From assembly GCF_000368785.1 (NCBI RefSeq), contig NZ_KB849691.1, positions 251,231-315,230 of the forward strand: 64,000 bases of DNA, written 5' to 3'. Made by a program: the position numbers and the translations under genes. Of the stretch, positions 35,119 through 44,562 are shown piece after piece. The stretch comes from Acinetobacter towneri DSM 14962 = CIP 107472. GTDB lineage: Bacteria > Pseudomonadota > Gammaproteobacteria > Pseudomonadales > Moraxellaceae. The notes beneath the pieces were generated by a model that had not been told where the DNA came from, searched no databases, and saw nothing but the letters and a program-made list of their open reading frames with translations. Within the stretch, counting starts at the first letter, position 1. Every line of letters begins with the position of its first letter.

Positions 35119-37107
35119 ATGAGTTTAGCCAGCCTAATTGATGAATTGAATCCCCAGCAAAAACAAGCAGCCACGACAGCATATCAACATAGTCTGGTCT
35201 TGGCTGGCGCAGGCTGTGGCAAAACCAAAACCATTGTGGCACGTGCAGCGTACTTGATTGATCAAGGTATTCCAGCCAATCAAATTCAAATTTTGACCTT
35301 TACCCGCCGTGCGGCGAGTGAAATTGTCGCACGGGTGGAGTTGGCACTGGGCGAGCAAGCCAAAGGCTTACGTGCTTCGACCTTTCATACTTTTTGTATG
35401 TACTTGTTACGACGTATTCCTAAAGCTTTTGGCTTGGAACAATTTTCTATTATTGATCGTGATGATCAGTTGATGATGTTTCGCCTCATTCGCGGAAAAG
35501 ATGATAAGAAAAATCCAAGTCAGTTGCCTAAGCCTCAAGAATTATGTGATTTGTATTCTTTTGCGCGGAATACCCGTCAAAAACTGAGTGTGGCTTTAGA
35601 AAAGCAACAGCCTGAATATTTGGCATTAAAAGATCAAATTGCTGAAATTATGCAGGAATACGAAAGCCGTAAACGTGCACGTGGCTTTCTCGATTATGAC
35701 GATATTTTGGCTGTGGTGGCATCGGCATTGGCACAGTCTGAAGGTCTGGTCGATTATGTCGCGTCAATTTGTCAGCATCTTTTGGTCGATGAAATGCAGG
35801 ACACCAATCCTTTGCAATGGGCTTTGCTTGAACCCTTAAAAGATCGGGTTAGTCTGTTTTGTGTGGGCGATGATGCACAATCTATTTATGGTTTCCGTGG
35901 TGCAGATTTTGAAAATATTCATCATTTTACAGAGCGTGTACCCAACGCCCAAATTTTTAAATTAGAGCAAAATTACCGTTCTACACAGGAAATTTTAGAC
36001 TTATCTAACTGGCTATTAGATCAAAGCGAGATTCGTTATAACAAGCGTTTGCAGGCGCATCGTGGCGATGGCATCAAGCCCAAAATGCATATTTTCCCGA
36101 ATGAATTTGATGAAGCCAAATGGATTGCGATTGATATTAAAGAGCGACATTTCTTACAAGGCGCGCCGTGGTCAGATCACATGGTTTTGGTGCGTTCGAG
36201 TTTTGCAGCACGACATATTGAAGCCGCGTGTATTGCGGCAAGTGTGCCGTATCGTTTTATTGGTGGCATGAAGCTCTTGGAAACCGCGCATGTCAAAGAC
36301 TTGCTCAGTTTATTGCGGATTATTGCCAATCCTTTAGATGATATTGCATGGATGCGTTTTCTCACTTTATGGAATGGCGTGGGTGATGTCGGTGCGAGTA
36401 AGTTGGCGCAGCAATTGTTAATTGAACCTACCATGGATAAGGTGATTGAAAAGCTGGAAAAATTTGGACGCTTGCCAGAAAAAACGTTATTGATCATGAA
36501 GCAAATGGATGTATTACGACATGAGGTTGCGGCTTGTGTCGGATTAGGTATAGAAGCGATTCAGGAACAATTGGCAGAGAACTATAAAAAAGACTGGAAC
36601 CGTCGTCAGAGTGATTTTCAGTTGGTGCAACAACTGGCGGGTAAGCATGCACAGTTAAGTGAGTTTTTAGAAGAATACGTACTCGATCCTGTGTCTATTT
36701 CTGAAATTGAACGCCAGTCTGATACAGATGTGGTCACTTTAATCACCATCCATTCTGCCAAAGGCACCGAGCAAAAAGTCTGTTATGTGGCGAATGTGAC
36801 TGCAGGACAGTATCCACATGCACGGGCGCAGGGCAGTTTTGATGATATTGAAGAAGAACGTCGAGTGTTGTACGTGGCTTTGACCCGTGCTCAAAATGAA
36901 CTGATTTTAACCAAGCAAAATTTTAATTTATGGGCGCGTGATACGGTAGATGAACAAGGACGCAAACTGGACAGTTATTTTTTGAATGATCTGACACGAC
37001 AGTTGTGTACGATGGAAACTCATCACCATACCCGACAGCAAACTGTGAAAAGTGCCTTGGTGGAACGCCAAGCGATTAATTTAGATTTTGGCATTGATCT
37101 CGATTAA
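35119..37107 (+). CDS. UvrD/Rep-type ATP-dependent DNA helicase
   Basis: This 662-residue SF1A helicase has motif I GAGCGKTKTIVARAAYL near 30, motif Ia LTFTRRAASEIVARV, motif II LLVDEMQDTNPLQW near 222, motif III VGDDAQSIYGFRGADF, motif IV LEQNYRSTQEIL, motif V ITIHSAKGTEQKVCYVANV and motif VI EEERRVLYVALTRAQNELIL. It is shorter than UvrD (about 720) and resembles the Rep-like accessory helicases. A role in repair or replication restart is expected, but the exact orthology is unresolved. Confidence 0.92.
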   Translation: MSLASLIDELNPQQKQAATTAYQHSLVLAGAGCGKTKTIVARAAYLIDQGIPANQIQILTFTRRAASEIVARVELALGEQAKGLRASTFHTFCMYLLRRIPKAFGLEQFSIIDRDDQLMMFRLIRGKDDKKNPSQLPKPQELCDLYSFARNTRQKLSVALEKQQPEYLALKDQIAEIMQEYESRKRARGFLDYDDILAVVASALAQSEGLVDYVASICQHLLVDEMQDTNPLQWALLEPLKDRVSLFCVGDDAQSIYGFRGADFENIHHFTERVPNAQIFKLEQNYRSTQEILDLSNWLLDQSEIRYNKRLQAHRGDGIKPKMHIFPNEFDEAKWIAIDIKERHFLQGAPWSDHMVLVRSSFAARHIEAACIAASVPYRFIGGMKLLETAHVKDLLSLLRIIANPLDDIAWMRFLTLWNGVGDVGASKLAQQLLIEPTMDKVIEKLEKFGRLPEKTLLIMKQMDVLRHEVAACVGLGIEAIQEQLAENYKKDWNRRQSDFQLVQQLAGKHAQLSEFLEEYVLDPVSISEIERQSDTDVVTLITIHSAKGTEQKVCYVANVTAGQYPHARAQGSFDDIEEERRVLYVALTRAQNELILTKQNFNLWARDTVDEQGRKLDSYFLNDLTRQLCTMETHHHTRQQTVKSALVERQAINLDFGIDLD

Positions 37108-37186
37108 ACTATGTCATAAGGTTTCCTGCAAAAAGTAGAGTAGGCGAGTGCTTTTTGATGTTTTTTGCCTATTTTAAGGTTGTAAG

Positions 37187-37441
37187 ATGAAAATTTTAGT
37201 TCGTAGTTTAGAGCGCACAGTGACTGAAGAAGAATTATTAAAACTTTTTCAGGAATATGGCACTGTAGAATCTTGTAATTTGGTGTTGGATGCTGCAACA
37301 GGAAAATCTAAAGGTTTTGCATTTGTGGAAATGCCACATGCACGTGAAGCAGTTAAAGCCATTAAAGCACTGAACACTTTGCGCCTGCATGGACATGGAA
37401 TACGTGTCAAAGCAGCAGAAGATAAGCCTGCATCAAAATAG
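37187..37441 (+). CDS. RRM-domain RNA-binding protein
   Basis: This 84-residue protein is a single RNA recognition motif. RNP2 is ILVRSL at the N-terminus and RNP1 is KSKGFAFVEM near residue 44, with the aromatic residues that stack on RNA bases present. Small stand-alone RRM proteins of this type occur in many proteobacteria and cyanobacteria; their targets are mostly unknown. It has its own terminator. Confidence 0.92.
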   Translation: MKILVRSLERTVTEEELLKLFQEYGTVESCNLVLDAATGKSKGFAFVEMPHAREAVKAIKALNTLRLHGHGIRVKAAEDKPASK

Positions 37442-37446
37442 TTCAA

Positions 37447-37471
37447 AGGGAGCAAAAATGCTCCTTTTTTA
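37447..37471 (+). terminator. Terminator of the RRM gene
   Basis: Arms GGGAGCA and TGCTCCT/TT enclose AAAA and are followed by TTTTTT. Confidence 0.85.
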
Positions 37472-37615
37472 TGCGTAAATTTTAGAAAAAACACGAGATT
37501 GGCACTGCATCGGTGCGCGATTTTATCGCAGTAAAAATAGTGTATTTTTTATTGGGCGTTGTAGCAAAATCGGTTTAATCTAAGCTTCTTAGAACGCTAA
37601 ATTGAGGAAATGCTC

Positions 37616-38119
37616 ATGTCCCGTGTTGCTCGTTTTCATGCAGATCGTACCAATCAGAAATTATATTTCGCCCGTCTTTCATGTCAGCAGGCCGAGCAAA
37701 CCGAGCATGTTCAGCAAGCGCAGGCACATCGTGAAGCTGCGGTGTTTCATTTAAATGGCGCGGTGCTGGCTTTTTTGCAGGAATTGGTGCGGTATTATCG
37801 TTTAAATGACAGTAATCCAACCCTTAAATCAATTGAAGAATTGATGGCAGCCAAAGGGCAGATTTCCCCTGAAGTGGCAATTTTGCAGCAACTGAGCAAA
37901 TCGGGTTTTATTGCAGAGTTAAAGCGCGCTTATCGTTTATGTCAGTACACGCCCGAGCCAAGTGCACCAGAACCTGAACAGGAAACGTCATCCAATTTGA
38001 TTATTAAAGTCACGCAATCTCCGCAAGCATGGCTACCAGATACGAAAATTTTGCGCGAATGGCATCGTGACTTAACCCAGTTGATTGATGGTTTTCGCAA
38101 TGAGATGGTGGAGTTTTAA
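37616..38119 (+). CDS. DUF6586 family protein
   Basis: This protein of about 167 residues opens SRVARFHADRTNQKLYFARL, which I recognise as the DUF6586 family found near topA and lexA in Pseudomonas. It is mainly helical and has no membrane segments. The function is unknown. ATG 37616 is chosen over 37610 because GAGGAA then has proper spacing. Its location a few genes from topA matches the Pseudomonas context. Confidence 0.8.
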   Translation: MSRVARFHADRTNQKLYFARLSCQQAEQTEHVQQAQAHREAAVFHLNGAVLAFLQELVRYYRLNDSNPTLKSIEELMAAKGQISPEVAILQQLSKSGFIAELKRAYRLCQYTPEPSAPEPEQETSSNLIIKVTQSPQAWLPDTKILREWHRDLTQLIDGFRNEMVEF

Positions 38120-38222
38120 GCTGACCAATAGCCCTTGAAAAATTTTTGATCAGCCCGATATAAATATTCTGAACGATGCAAAGTGCAAGCGCCTTTGCCG
38201 CCATGTCGAGCATGGAGGATAT

Positions 38223-38501
38223 ATGTCTATAGAGCAATTGAAAGAATTATTTGGTAATCAGGAAGCTATTTTGGAGCTGGTGCAGCTTGAAGGCGGTGAG
38301 TTGGCATTGCGTAATGCAGGCTCAGAGAAAGAGCCGTTAGTGAAAATCCAGTTTAATGATGAAGTCAAAGCCTTATTGGGTGATCAGACGGCTGTTGTTG
38401 CACAGCACATGATTCAGGCGGCATTATTTGGCTTGTTGGAAAAACAGGTCAATGAGTGGCATGCAGAAATTGTGGATGAGCAGCCAAAATTTATGAGTTG
38501 A
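38223..38501 (+). CDS. Conserved hypothetical protein
   Basis: This 92-residue acidic soluble protein has the segments EQLKELFGNQEAILELVQLE and AQHMIQAALFGLLEKQVNEW. I recognise no family. GGAGG precedes the ATG with good spacing, supporting translation. It is followed by a bidirectional terminator shared with the convergent antiporter gene. Confidence 0.75.
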   Translation: MSIEQLKELFGNQEAILELVQLEGGELALRNAGSEKEPLVKIQFNDEVKALLGDQTAVVAQHMIQAALFGLLEKQVNEWHAEIVDEQPKFMS

Positions 38502-38553
38502 TCTGTATGCTTCAGTGAACTTGCTAGATCAGCAGAGAAAGCAATCGTTCATA

Positions 38554-38587
38554 TAAAAAGCGCACTGTTTAAAGTGCGCTTTTTGTT
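38554..38587. terminator. Bidirectional terminator
   Basis: Arms AAAAAGCGCAC and GTGCGCTTTTT separate the convergent 38223 gene and the CPA2 antiporter gene. Confidence 0.9.
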
Positions 38588-38629
38588 TGTTTTATATCTG
38601 GCTTAGATCGCCATAAGTCCAAACTTGGC

Positions 38630-40345
38630 TTAATGCGTTGGTAGTTGATGATGCGCAATTTCAATTTGATTTAAAATATAATTACTCATATTTTTCGCCA
38701 TTTCTTCTTTGGCGAAATAGACCTCACCAATGTTGTCCTTACGAATCACTTCGGCTTCAGCTTTGCTTTCTGCACAAACCAAGACCTGAATTTCTGGGTT
38801 GAGGGTTTTGGCAATATCCACAATTTTATGAATGTCCAGAATATCCATAGGCGAAAGCACCAACAGTCTTGCATGCTGGATATGTGCTTGAATCAGCACA
38901 CCTGCTTCTGTCGCAACTCCGCTGACCGCAGCAATGCCTTTAGCTCGTAAATCTTCTACAATTTCACGGTTTTCTTCGGCAATCACGACCTTAATATTTT
39001 CAGCCATGAGGTTTTGGGTAATACGACGTCCGACTTCACCATGTCCAACAATCACGACCTGATCACGTAAATAGTCCTGTGAGACTTCATCGGGTAGCAT
39101 CGCTAATGGGTCGCTGCTACGTTCCAGTAAACGTGCCAAGTAAGAGCGTTCCCGAATCCAGTTTTGCACGGGTTCAATTGCAGAGAAAACAAAAGAGTTG
39201 AGTGTAATAGAAATGAGTGCTCCTGCCAGAATCAGGTTTTGGCCTTCCAGCGACAACAGTTGTAGCGATACGCCTAAGGTTGCCAAAATGAAGGAGAACT
39301 CACCAATTTGCGCTAAGCTTGCACCTACAGTTAAGGCCGTGTTGAGTGGGTAGCGGAAGAACAGCACCAACGCCATTGCCGCAATGGTTTTACCCACCAT
39401 AATAATGGCGACCACAGCCAGTACGTGTATCGGTTCTTCAATTAAAATACGTGGATCAAACAGCATGCCCACGGCTACAAAGAACAGGATTGAGAAAATT
39501 TCACGTAGTGGAAGAGTTTCTTCTTCGGCACGATGGCTAAAGTCAGACTCTTTCACCACCATACCTGCAAAGAATGCACCGAGCGCCATCGATACGCCAA
39601 AGACTTTATAGGCACCAAAGGCAATTGATACCGCTGCTGCAACTACAGTTAGGGTAAACAGTTCCCTTGAGCCTAAACGTGCCACAATTTGCATAATGAA
39701 GGGCACAAGGCGTTTGCCAACAATCAGCATAAAGGCAATAAAGCCTGAAACTTTTAATAAAGTCAGTCCGAGTGTTAGCCAAATATTTTCATCACTGGCA
39801 TTGTCGATAGCTTGTCCACCCAGTAATACAGCTGTGGCAGGCAAAAGCACCAATGCTAAGACCATCACTAAGTCTTCAACTAACAACCAGCCTACGGCAA
39901 TTTTACCGTTCACGGAGTCGAGCAGGCCACGATCACCCAATGCTTTTAAGAGCACAACGGTACTGGCACAAGACAGACTTAAGCCAAAAATTAAGGCAGA
40001 ACCAAAACTCCAACCCCACATCATCGACACGCCTACACCGAGCAGGGTCGCCACGGCGATCTGCAATACTGCACCAGGCAAAGCAATGCGTCGTACCTGC
40101 ATTAAATCATTTAGCGAGAAATGCATGCCAACACCGAACATGAGGAACATGACCCCAAGTTCTGCCAATTGGTTGGCAAGATGAATATCTGCCACAATGC
40201 CCGGTGTGTTGGGACTAATGATGACACCTGCAATCAGATAGCCCATAAGCGGTGGAAGGCGTAAGCGCGCAGCGATATAGCCAAATACCAGTGCCAAGCT
40301 AAAACCAACGGCAAGTAAGATGATGAGTTCTACATCATGAGGCAC
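38630..40345 (-). CDS. ybaL: CPA2-family cation/proton antiporter with TrkA-N domain (YbaL-like)
   Basis: This 571-residue inner-membrane protein has about 12 hydrophobic segments over residues 1-390, including LPPLMGYLIAGVIISPNTPG, which is typical of KefB/KefC/YbaL. A cytoplasmic RCK N-domain follows (about 415-540), with the Rossmann motif VVIVGHGEVGRRITQNLMAE. It exports K+ or Na+ in exchange for protons, and the nucleotide-binding domain gates it. The C-terminus ends soon after the RCK-N domain, as in YbaL. No KefF/KefG-like ancillary gene is adjacent. Confidence 0.88.
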   Translation of the reverse strand: MPHDVELIILLAVGFSLALVFGYIAARLRLPPLMGYLIAGVIISPNTPGIVADIHLANQLAELGVMFLMFGVGMHFSLNDLMQVRRIALPGAVLQIAVATLLGVGVSMMWGWSFGSALIFGLSLSCASTVVLLKALGDRGLLDSVNGKIAVGWLLVEDLVMVLALVLLPATAVLLGGQAIDNASDENIWLTLGLTLLKVSGFIAFMLIVGKRLVPFIMQIVARLGSRELFTLTVVAAAVSIAFGAYKVFGVSMALGAFFAGMVVKESDFSHRAEEETLPLREIFSILFFVAVGMLFDPRILIEEPIHVLAVVAIIMVGKTIAAMALVLFFRYPLNTALTVGASLAQIGEFSFILATLGVSLQLLSLEGQNLILAGALISITLNSFVFSAIEPVQNWIRERSYLARLLERSSDPLAMLPDEVSQDYLRDQVVIVGHGEVGRRITQNLMAENIKVVIAEENREIVEDLRAKGIAAVSGVATEAGVLIQAHIQHARLLVLSPMDILDIHKIVDIAKTLNPEIQVLVCAESKAEAEVIRKDNIGEVYFAKEEMAKNMSNYILNQIEIAHHQLPTH

Positions 40346-40458
40346 GAGAAACTCCTAAGCCATGGTGAAGGTGCGGTCAAAAGACTGAAATAAGACAAGC
40401 ACAAATAGTGCCAAAAAAGAAAACGAGGAAATTTTAACAAGTGAGGCAAAAAAAGTGC

Positions 40459-40495
40459 AAAAAAAAACGACCTGAATAAGGTCGTTTTTTAAAAA
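40459..40495 (-). terminator. Terminator after rpmG
   Basis: Arms AAAAAACGACCT and AGGTCGTTTTTT are flanked by A- and T-runs, so it can act in both directions. It ends the rpmB-rpmG operon. Confidence 0.88.
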
Positions 40496-40503
40496 AGCTA
40501 AAA

Positions 40504-40659
40504 TTATTTGATTTTAGCTTCTTTGAAAACTACGTGTTGACGGATTTTTGGATCAAATTTTTTGATTTCCATTTTTTCCGGCATAGTACGTTTGTTTTTA
40601 GTAGTGGTATAGAAATAACCTGTACCAGCTGTAGAAACTAAGCGAATCTTATCACGCAT
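40504..40659 (-). CDS. rpmG: 50S ribosomal protein L33
   Basis: This is a 51-residue ribosomal protein read directly from the sequence: [37 protein letters not shown] and a terminal VFKEAKIK. There are no zinc-binding cysteines, so it is the Cys-minus form. It lies 16 bp after rpmB in the same operon; AAGGAGTCAGGAC precedes the ATG. Confidence 0.97.
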   Translation of the reverse strand: MRDKIRLVSTAGTGYFYTTTKNKRTMPEKMEIKKFDPKIRQHVVFKEAKIK

Positions 40660-40675
40660 TGTCCTGACTCCTTAC

Positions 40676-40912
40676 TTAGATCTTTTGACCTTGAGCACGA
40701 AGGTCAGCAACAACCTTTTCAATGCCCAATTTGTCGATAATACGCATACCTTTAGTGGTTAAACGAAGACGTACGAAACGTTTTTCGCTTTCTAACCAGA
40801 AACGGTGGTTGTGCAGGTTCGGCTCGAACCGGCGCTTAGTTTTGTTGTTGGCGTGTGAGACGTTGTTACCAACGACTGGACGCTTGCCGGTAACTTGGCA
40901 AACCTTAGACAT
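40676..40912 (-). CDS. rpmB: 50S ribosomal protein L28
   Basis: This 78-residue ribosomal protein has the family N-terminus [20 protein letters not shown], followed by [20 protein letters not shown] and the C-terminal [17 protein letters not shown]. The length is normal. It is first in the rpmB-rpmG operon. Confidence 0.98.
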   Translation of the reverse strand: MSKVCQVTGKRPVVGNNVSHANNKTKRRFEPNLHNHRFWLESEKRFVRLRLTTKGMRIIDKLGIEKVVADLRAQGQKI

Positions 40913-41075
40913 GGTGTAACTCCATTGATTTAGCCAACAGCAAATCTGTATGGCCAGTCAAAAATAAACGGATGAATTCATTCAAGGGGCGTTTTATATC
41001 AAAAATACGCTTAAAAGACAAGCGATTTTCTTCAAAAACAGCATGAGCGTGTTTGATAGCTCATGCCTTGATCAG

Positions 41076-42524
41076 TTAACGAAGAAGCGTCTTCGAAATC
41101 AATCGATGAATCGGCTTATCAAATGGGGGGAGAATGAACTTCAAGCTGTAAAGCTTCGGATTAGACATTACCGACCGTTCATGTGACAAGCTGAAAAAAC
41201 CTTCTGGACCGTGATATTTCCCCATGCCCGATGCACCAACACCACCAAATGGTAAGTCATCTTGTGCAACGTGGGTCAATACAGTATTGAGTCCGAAATG
41301 CCCTGAATGGGTTCGCTGTGCGACATAGTCGGCACGCGCCTGATCAAAGTCGAAATAGTATAAAGCAAGAGGACGCGGTCGGCTATTAATAAACTCGATT
41401 ACATCATCAATTTGTTCATATTCTAAGATTGGCAGGACTGGACCAAAGATCTCATTTTGCATAATTTGCATGTCTGGACTGACATTGGTCAGTACCGTTG
41501 GTGCCATTTTACGGGTTGCAGCCACATTTTCACTTTGCGGATTAATTTCAATAATATTTGCACCTCGCTCACGTGCATCTTCTAAATAGCCCTGTAAGCG
41601 ACGATATTGTTTGTCATTAATAATAGAAGTGTAGTCTTGGTTATCACGAATATGCGGATACATTTCGGTCACAAATTGCTCGAAATGCTCCATAAATTCG
41701 GCAGTTTTGCCTTTAGGCAAGAACATATAGTCGGGTGCAACACAGGTTTGTCCAGCATTCCAGAGTTTACCTACCGCAATACGCTGCGCTACATCGACCA
41801 TATCGCTAGATGGATGCACCAAAACAGGGGATTTTCCACCTAGTTCTAAAATGACAGGCACAAGGTTTTGTGACGCGGCAGCCATTACAGTTTTGCCGAC
41901 TTCGGTAGAGCCTGTGAAAATAATTTTGTCAAAAGGCAAATGACAGAACGCATCGGAAATAATACCGCCGCCATTAATTACTGCCACCAATTCCTGTGGA
42001 AATGCTTCGCTCATGGCGTTTTCCAGTACTTTACCAAAATGCGCAGAAGCACTGGAAATTTTGATCATGGCATGGTTGCCTGCAGCCAAAGCACAGATCA
42101 GTGGGCCTAAAGACAACAGCAGCGGATAGTTCCAAGGTGCAATAATGCCAATTACCCCTAAAGGTTGATACTGTACCCATGCTTTTGCAGGTTGGTGGAT
42201 AATACCAACCTGACGTTTAGATGGCTTCATCCAGTCGGTCAGGTTTTTGCTGTAATATTTGATATGTTCCAAGCAGGTAAGTAATTCACCAATTTTGGTT
42301 TCTGCAATGGCGCGGTTGCCATAGTCACGGTTAATGGCTTCGGCAAATTGATCCTGATATTTCACAATCACACGTTTTAAGCGGGCTAAGCGTTCAATGC
42401 GTTCTTTGGCACTTGGGACAGGATGACGCTGATAGGCATATTTCTGCAATGCCAAAATATCATCCAGACGTTGTAAATCGGGTGAATGTGGGGTCATTGA
42501 AGTTGTTTTTGTTTGACTGTTCAT
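41076..42524 (-). CDS. Coniferyl-aldehyde-dehydrogenase-type aldehyde dehydrogenase
   Basis: This 482-residue NAD(P)-dependent aldehyde dehydrogenase is of the class 3/CalB type, with a hydrophobic C-terminus. Motifs are GVIGIIAPWNYPLLLSLGPL, FTGSTEVGKTVM, the catalytic Glu in PVILELGGKSPVLV, the catalytic Cys in KLWNAGQTCVAPDYMF, and EIFGPVLPILEY. The C-terminal SLHERSVMSNPKLYSLKFIL block matches calB-like enzymes acting on aromatic or fatty aldehydes. It is divergent from a TetR gene, with a palindromic operator candidate between them. Confidence 0.9.
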   Translation of the reverse strand: MNSQTKTTSMTPHSPDLQRLDDILALQKYAYQRHPVPSAKERIERLARLKRVIVKYQDQFAEAINRDYGNRAIAETKIGELLTCLEHIKYYSKNLTDWMKPSKRQVGIIHQPAKAWVQYQPLGVIGIIAPWNYPLLLSLGPLICALAAGNHAMIKISSASAHFGKVLENAMSEAFPQELVAVINGGGIISDAFCHLPFDKIIFTGSTEVGKTVMAAASQNLVPVILELGGKSPVLVHPSSDMVDVAQRIAVGKLWNAGQTCVAPDYMFLPKGKTAEFMEHFEQFVTEMYPHIRDNQDYTSIINDKQYRRLQGYLEDARERGANIIEINPQSENVAATRKMAPTVLTNVSPDMQIMQNEIFGPVLPILEYEQIDDVIEFINSRPRPLALYYFDFDQARADYVAQRTHSGHFGLNTVLTHVAQDDLPFGGVGASGMGKYHGPEGFFSLSHERSVMSNPKLYSLKFILPPFDKPIHRLISKTLLR

Positions 42525-42563
42525 GGCATGTTACCATTCAATAAAAGCAATATAAGTTAATTT

Positions 42564-42595
42564 TTAGAGTATTTACTCTAATCAGTCAAGTGACT
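42564..42595. promoter_or_regulatory. Candidate operators between the aldehyde dehydrogenase and TetR genes
   Basis: Two palindromes lie in the 117-bp divergent region: TTAGAGTATTTACTCTAA (42564-42581, 8-base arms) and AGTCAAGTGACT (42584-42595). The first has the size and symmetry expected for a TetR dimer. Confidence 0.6.
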
Positions 42596-42641
42596 TTATG
42601 TTTTCATGCCCCCCAAATTTTAAAGAATGGTTGTTTTTAGG

Positions 42642-43343
42642 ATGTCTCAAACCAAAACGTTGAAAACCAAAGAACGTATTTTGCAATTGAGTTTGCAATT
42701 GTTTAACGAGCGTGGTGAGCGTTCGGTAACAACCAATCATATTGCGGCAGAACTGGGCATGAGCCCAGGAAACTTGTATTACCACTTCCGCAATAAGAAC
42801 GAAATTATTAAAGAGCTGATGGAACAATATCAGCAAGAAACTTTAGAAATGCTGGCTTTGCCTGAAAATCGTGGCTTAGATGCCAATGACAAAATTCGTT
42901 ATTTTCAGGTTCTCAGTAGTCAGCTGTGGGCTTATCGTTTTTTGCATCGTGATGTCTATCATTTGGTCGAAACCAATGAAGATTTCCGCAAAATGTATCC
43001 ACGTTTTGCAGGACAGGTCATGCAGCAGGGACAAAAAATTTATCAGGCCTTTGTGGATGCGGGTCTGATGCAAATGACTGAGTCAGAAATTGAAGCCTTG
43101 ATTATCAATATTTGGATTGTGCTGACCAACTGGACGAACTTCTTATATATGTCGGGTCACATTACCGATTCAAACCATTTGGAAGAAAAATGGATTTGGC
43201 AGGCTTTACGTCAAATGCTGTTCCTTGAAGGGGCATATTTACGGGGTGAAAGTCGTGCAACCTATGAGCGTTTACTAGAAACACTAGGCACATCTGAACT
43301 GTTTGAGAGTTTATCATCCAGTAAAAATACTCAAGCCGACTAA
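42642..43343 (+). CDS. TetR family transcriptional regulator
   Basis: This protein of about 233 residues has an N-terminal TetR helix-turn-helix (RGERSVTTNHIAAELGMSPG, then NLYYHFRNKNEIIKELM). The C-terminal domain resembles the PF13972-type repressor domain (LWAYRFLHRDVYHLVETNED, WIVLTNWTNFLYMSG). ATG 42642 (MSQTKT) is preferred but the 42627 start is possible. It is divergent from the aldehyde dehydrogenase and probably represses it. Confidence 0.9.
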   Translation: MSQTKTLKTKERILQLSLQLFNERGERSVTTNHIAAELGMSPGNLYYHFRNKNEIIKELMEQYQQETLEMLALPENRGLDANDKIRYFQVLSSQLWAYRFLHRDVYHLVETNEDFRKMYPRFAGQVMQQGQKIYQAFVDAGLMQMTESEIEALIINIWIVLTNWTNFLYMSGHITDSNHLEEKWIWQALRQMLFLEGAYLRGESRATYERLLETLGTSELFESLSSSKNTQAD

Positions 43344-43434
43344 GAGACTGAGAATGGCTATTTAGAATGTCTGAGAAACGCGCTAGAATACTCGGCTTGT
43401 TTTTCAATTTAACCAAGTAGTGACTAAAAACAAC

Positions 43435-44301
43435 ATGAATATGACGACTGCGAATACTGCACGTTTACTGATTACCTGTGAAGATAAGCCAGGTATTGTG
43501 CAGGCTGTATCGAGCTTTTTGTATCATCAAGGAGCCAACATTACCGCGCTTGATCAATACGCAACAGAAGCTCAGGGCGGGCGTTATTTCATGCGGGTTG
43601 AGTTTGAACTGGATCACTTGCAAAGCCGTAAAGAAAGCTTATTGCAAACCTTTGCTTCTAACGTGGCAGAGCGTTATGAAATGCAATGGCGTTTGGCTTT
43701 GGTCAGCGATGTGAAAAAAGTCGGCATTTTGGTGTCTAAAGTTGATCATGCTTTGCTCGAACTATTATGGCGTCATTCACGTGGTGGTTTACCATGTGAA
43801 ATTACCAAAGTGGTGTCGAACCATGACACCTTGCGTGAAGCGGTAGAAAACTTTGGTATTCCGTTTGAAGTAGTGCCTGTTAATAAAGAAAATAAACGTG
43901 AAGCTTACGCTAAAATTGATGAATTGATGCAAGGCAATGATTTGTTGGTATTGGCGCGTTATATGCAAATTTTGGATGAAGAGTTTGTCTCTAAGTGGGA
44001 AATGAAAGTGATCAATATTCACCACTCTTTCTTGCCGGCCTTTGTGGGAGCAAACCCGTACAAACAAGCCTATGAAAAAGGCGTGAAGTTGATTGGTGCA
44101 ACGGCACACTACGTGACTGCAGACCTAGACCAAGGCCCGATTATTGAGCAAGATGTAGAGCGTGTAAACCATGACTTTACGGTAGATCAGTTGCGCGAAT
44201 TGGGGCAGGACGTTGAACGTAATGTACTGGCTCGTGCAGTCAAATGGCATTTAGAAGACCGTATTATTGTAGATGGCAACAAAACTGTTGTATTTCAATA
44301 G
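43435..44301 (+). CDS. purU: Formyltetrahydrofolate deformylase PurU
   Basis: This 288-residue enzyme has an N-terminal ACT domain (RLLITCEDKPGIVQAVSSFL) and a C-terminal formyltransferase-type hydrolase domain (KVGILVSKVDHALLELLW, LVLARYMQILDEEFVSKW, INIHHSFLPAFVGANPYKQA and the catalytic Asp in TADLDQGPIIEQDV). It releases formate from 10-formyl-THF for purine synthesis and folate balance. The start is uncertain: a GTG at 43420 and ATGs at 43435 and 43441 are all in frame, none with a strong Shine-Dalgarno. Confidence 0.95.
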   Translation: MNMTTANTARLLITCEDKPGIVQAVSSFLYHQGANITALDQYATEAQGGRYFMRVEFELDHLQSRKESLLQTFASNVAERYEMQWRLALVSDVKKVGILVSKVDHALLELLWRHSRGGLPCEITKVVSNHDTLREAVENFGIPFEVVPVNKENKREAYAKIDELMQGNDLLVLARYMQILDEEFVSKWEMKVINIHHSFLPAFVGANPYKQAYEKGVKLIGATAHYVTADLDQGPIIEQDVERVNHDFTVDQLRELGQDVERNVLARAVKWHLEDRIIVDGNKTVVFQ

Positions 44302-44328
44302 GGTGTAAAGCCATCTCAAGATTGAACA

Positions 44329-44358
44329 AAAAACATGCCGTCTAGGCATGTTTTTTTA
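44329..44358 (+). terminator. Terminator after purU
   Basis: Arms AAACATGCC and GGCATGTTT are followed by a T-run. Confidence 0.85.
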
Positions 44359-44453
44359 TACTATAATTGTAATGTTATAACATTTATTTTAATTGTGTAT
44401 TAATAAGCATAATGTGTGATTGTTCACATGTGTTATTAAAAAATAGTTGCAAA

Positions 44454-44468
44454 TGAAAACACTTCTCA
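44454..44468 (+). promoter_or_regulatory. Candidate Fur box upstream of tonB
   Basis: TGAAAAC-A-CTTCTCA matches the 7-1-7 Fur pattern TGATAAT-N-ATTATCA in 10 of 14 arm positions and lies 95 bp before tonB, as expected for an iron-regulated TonB operon. Judged by eye. Confidence 0.45.
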
Positions 44469-44562
44469 TTTATTATTGCGTTACTTTAATTGTGCTAACC
44501 GATCAGTTTGATCGTATAAGCTGTGATGGTTTGGCAATTGCTTTTCAAGGTCGCTGACTTTA

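Noticed and set aside
39696..40184. 162-codon ORF antisense to the CPA2 antiporter gene
   Set aside because: Opposite-strand shadow of a well-supported membrane protein; no start signal or family.
44411..44435. CRP/Vfr-like palindrome TGTGATTGTTCACA upstream of tonB
   Set aside because: Spacing between TGTGA and TCACA is four bases instead of six, so it does not fit the consensus.
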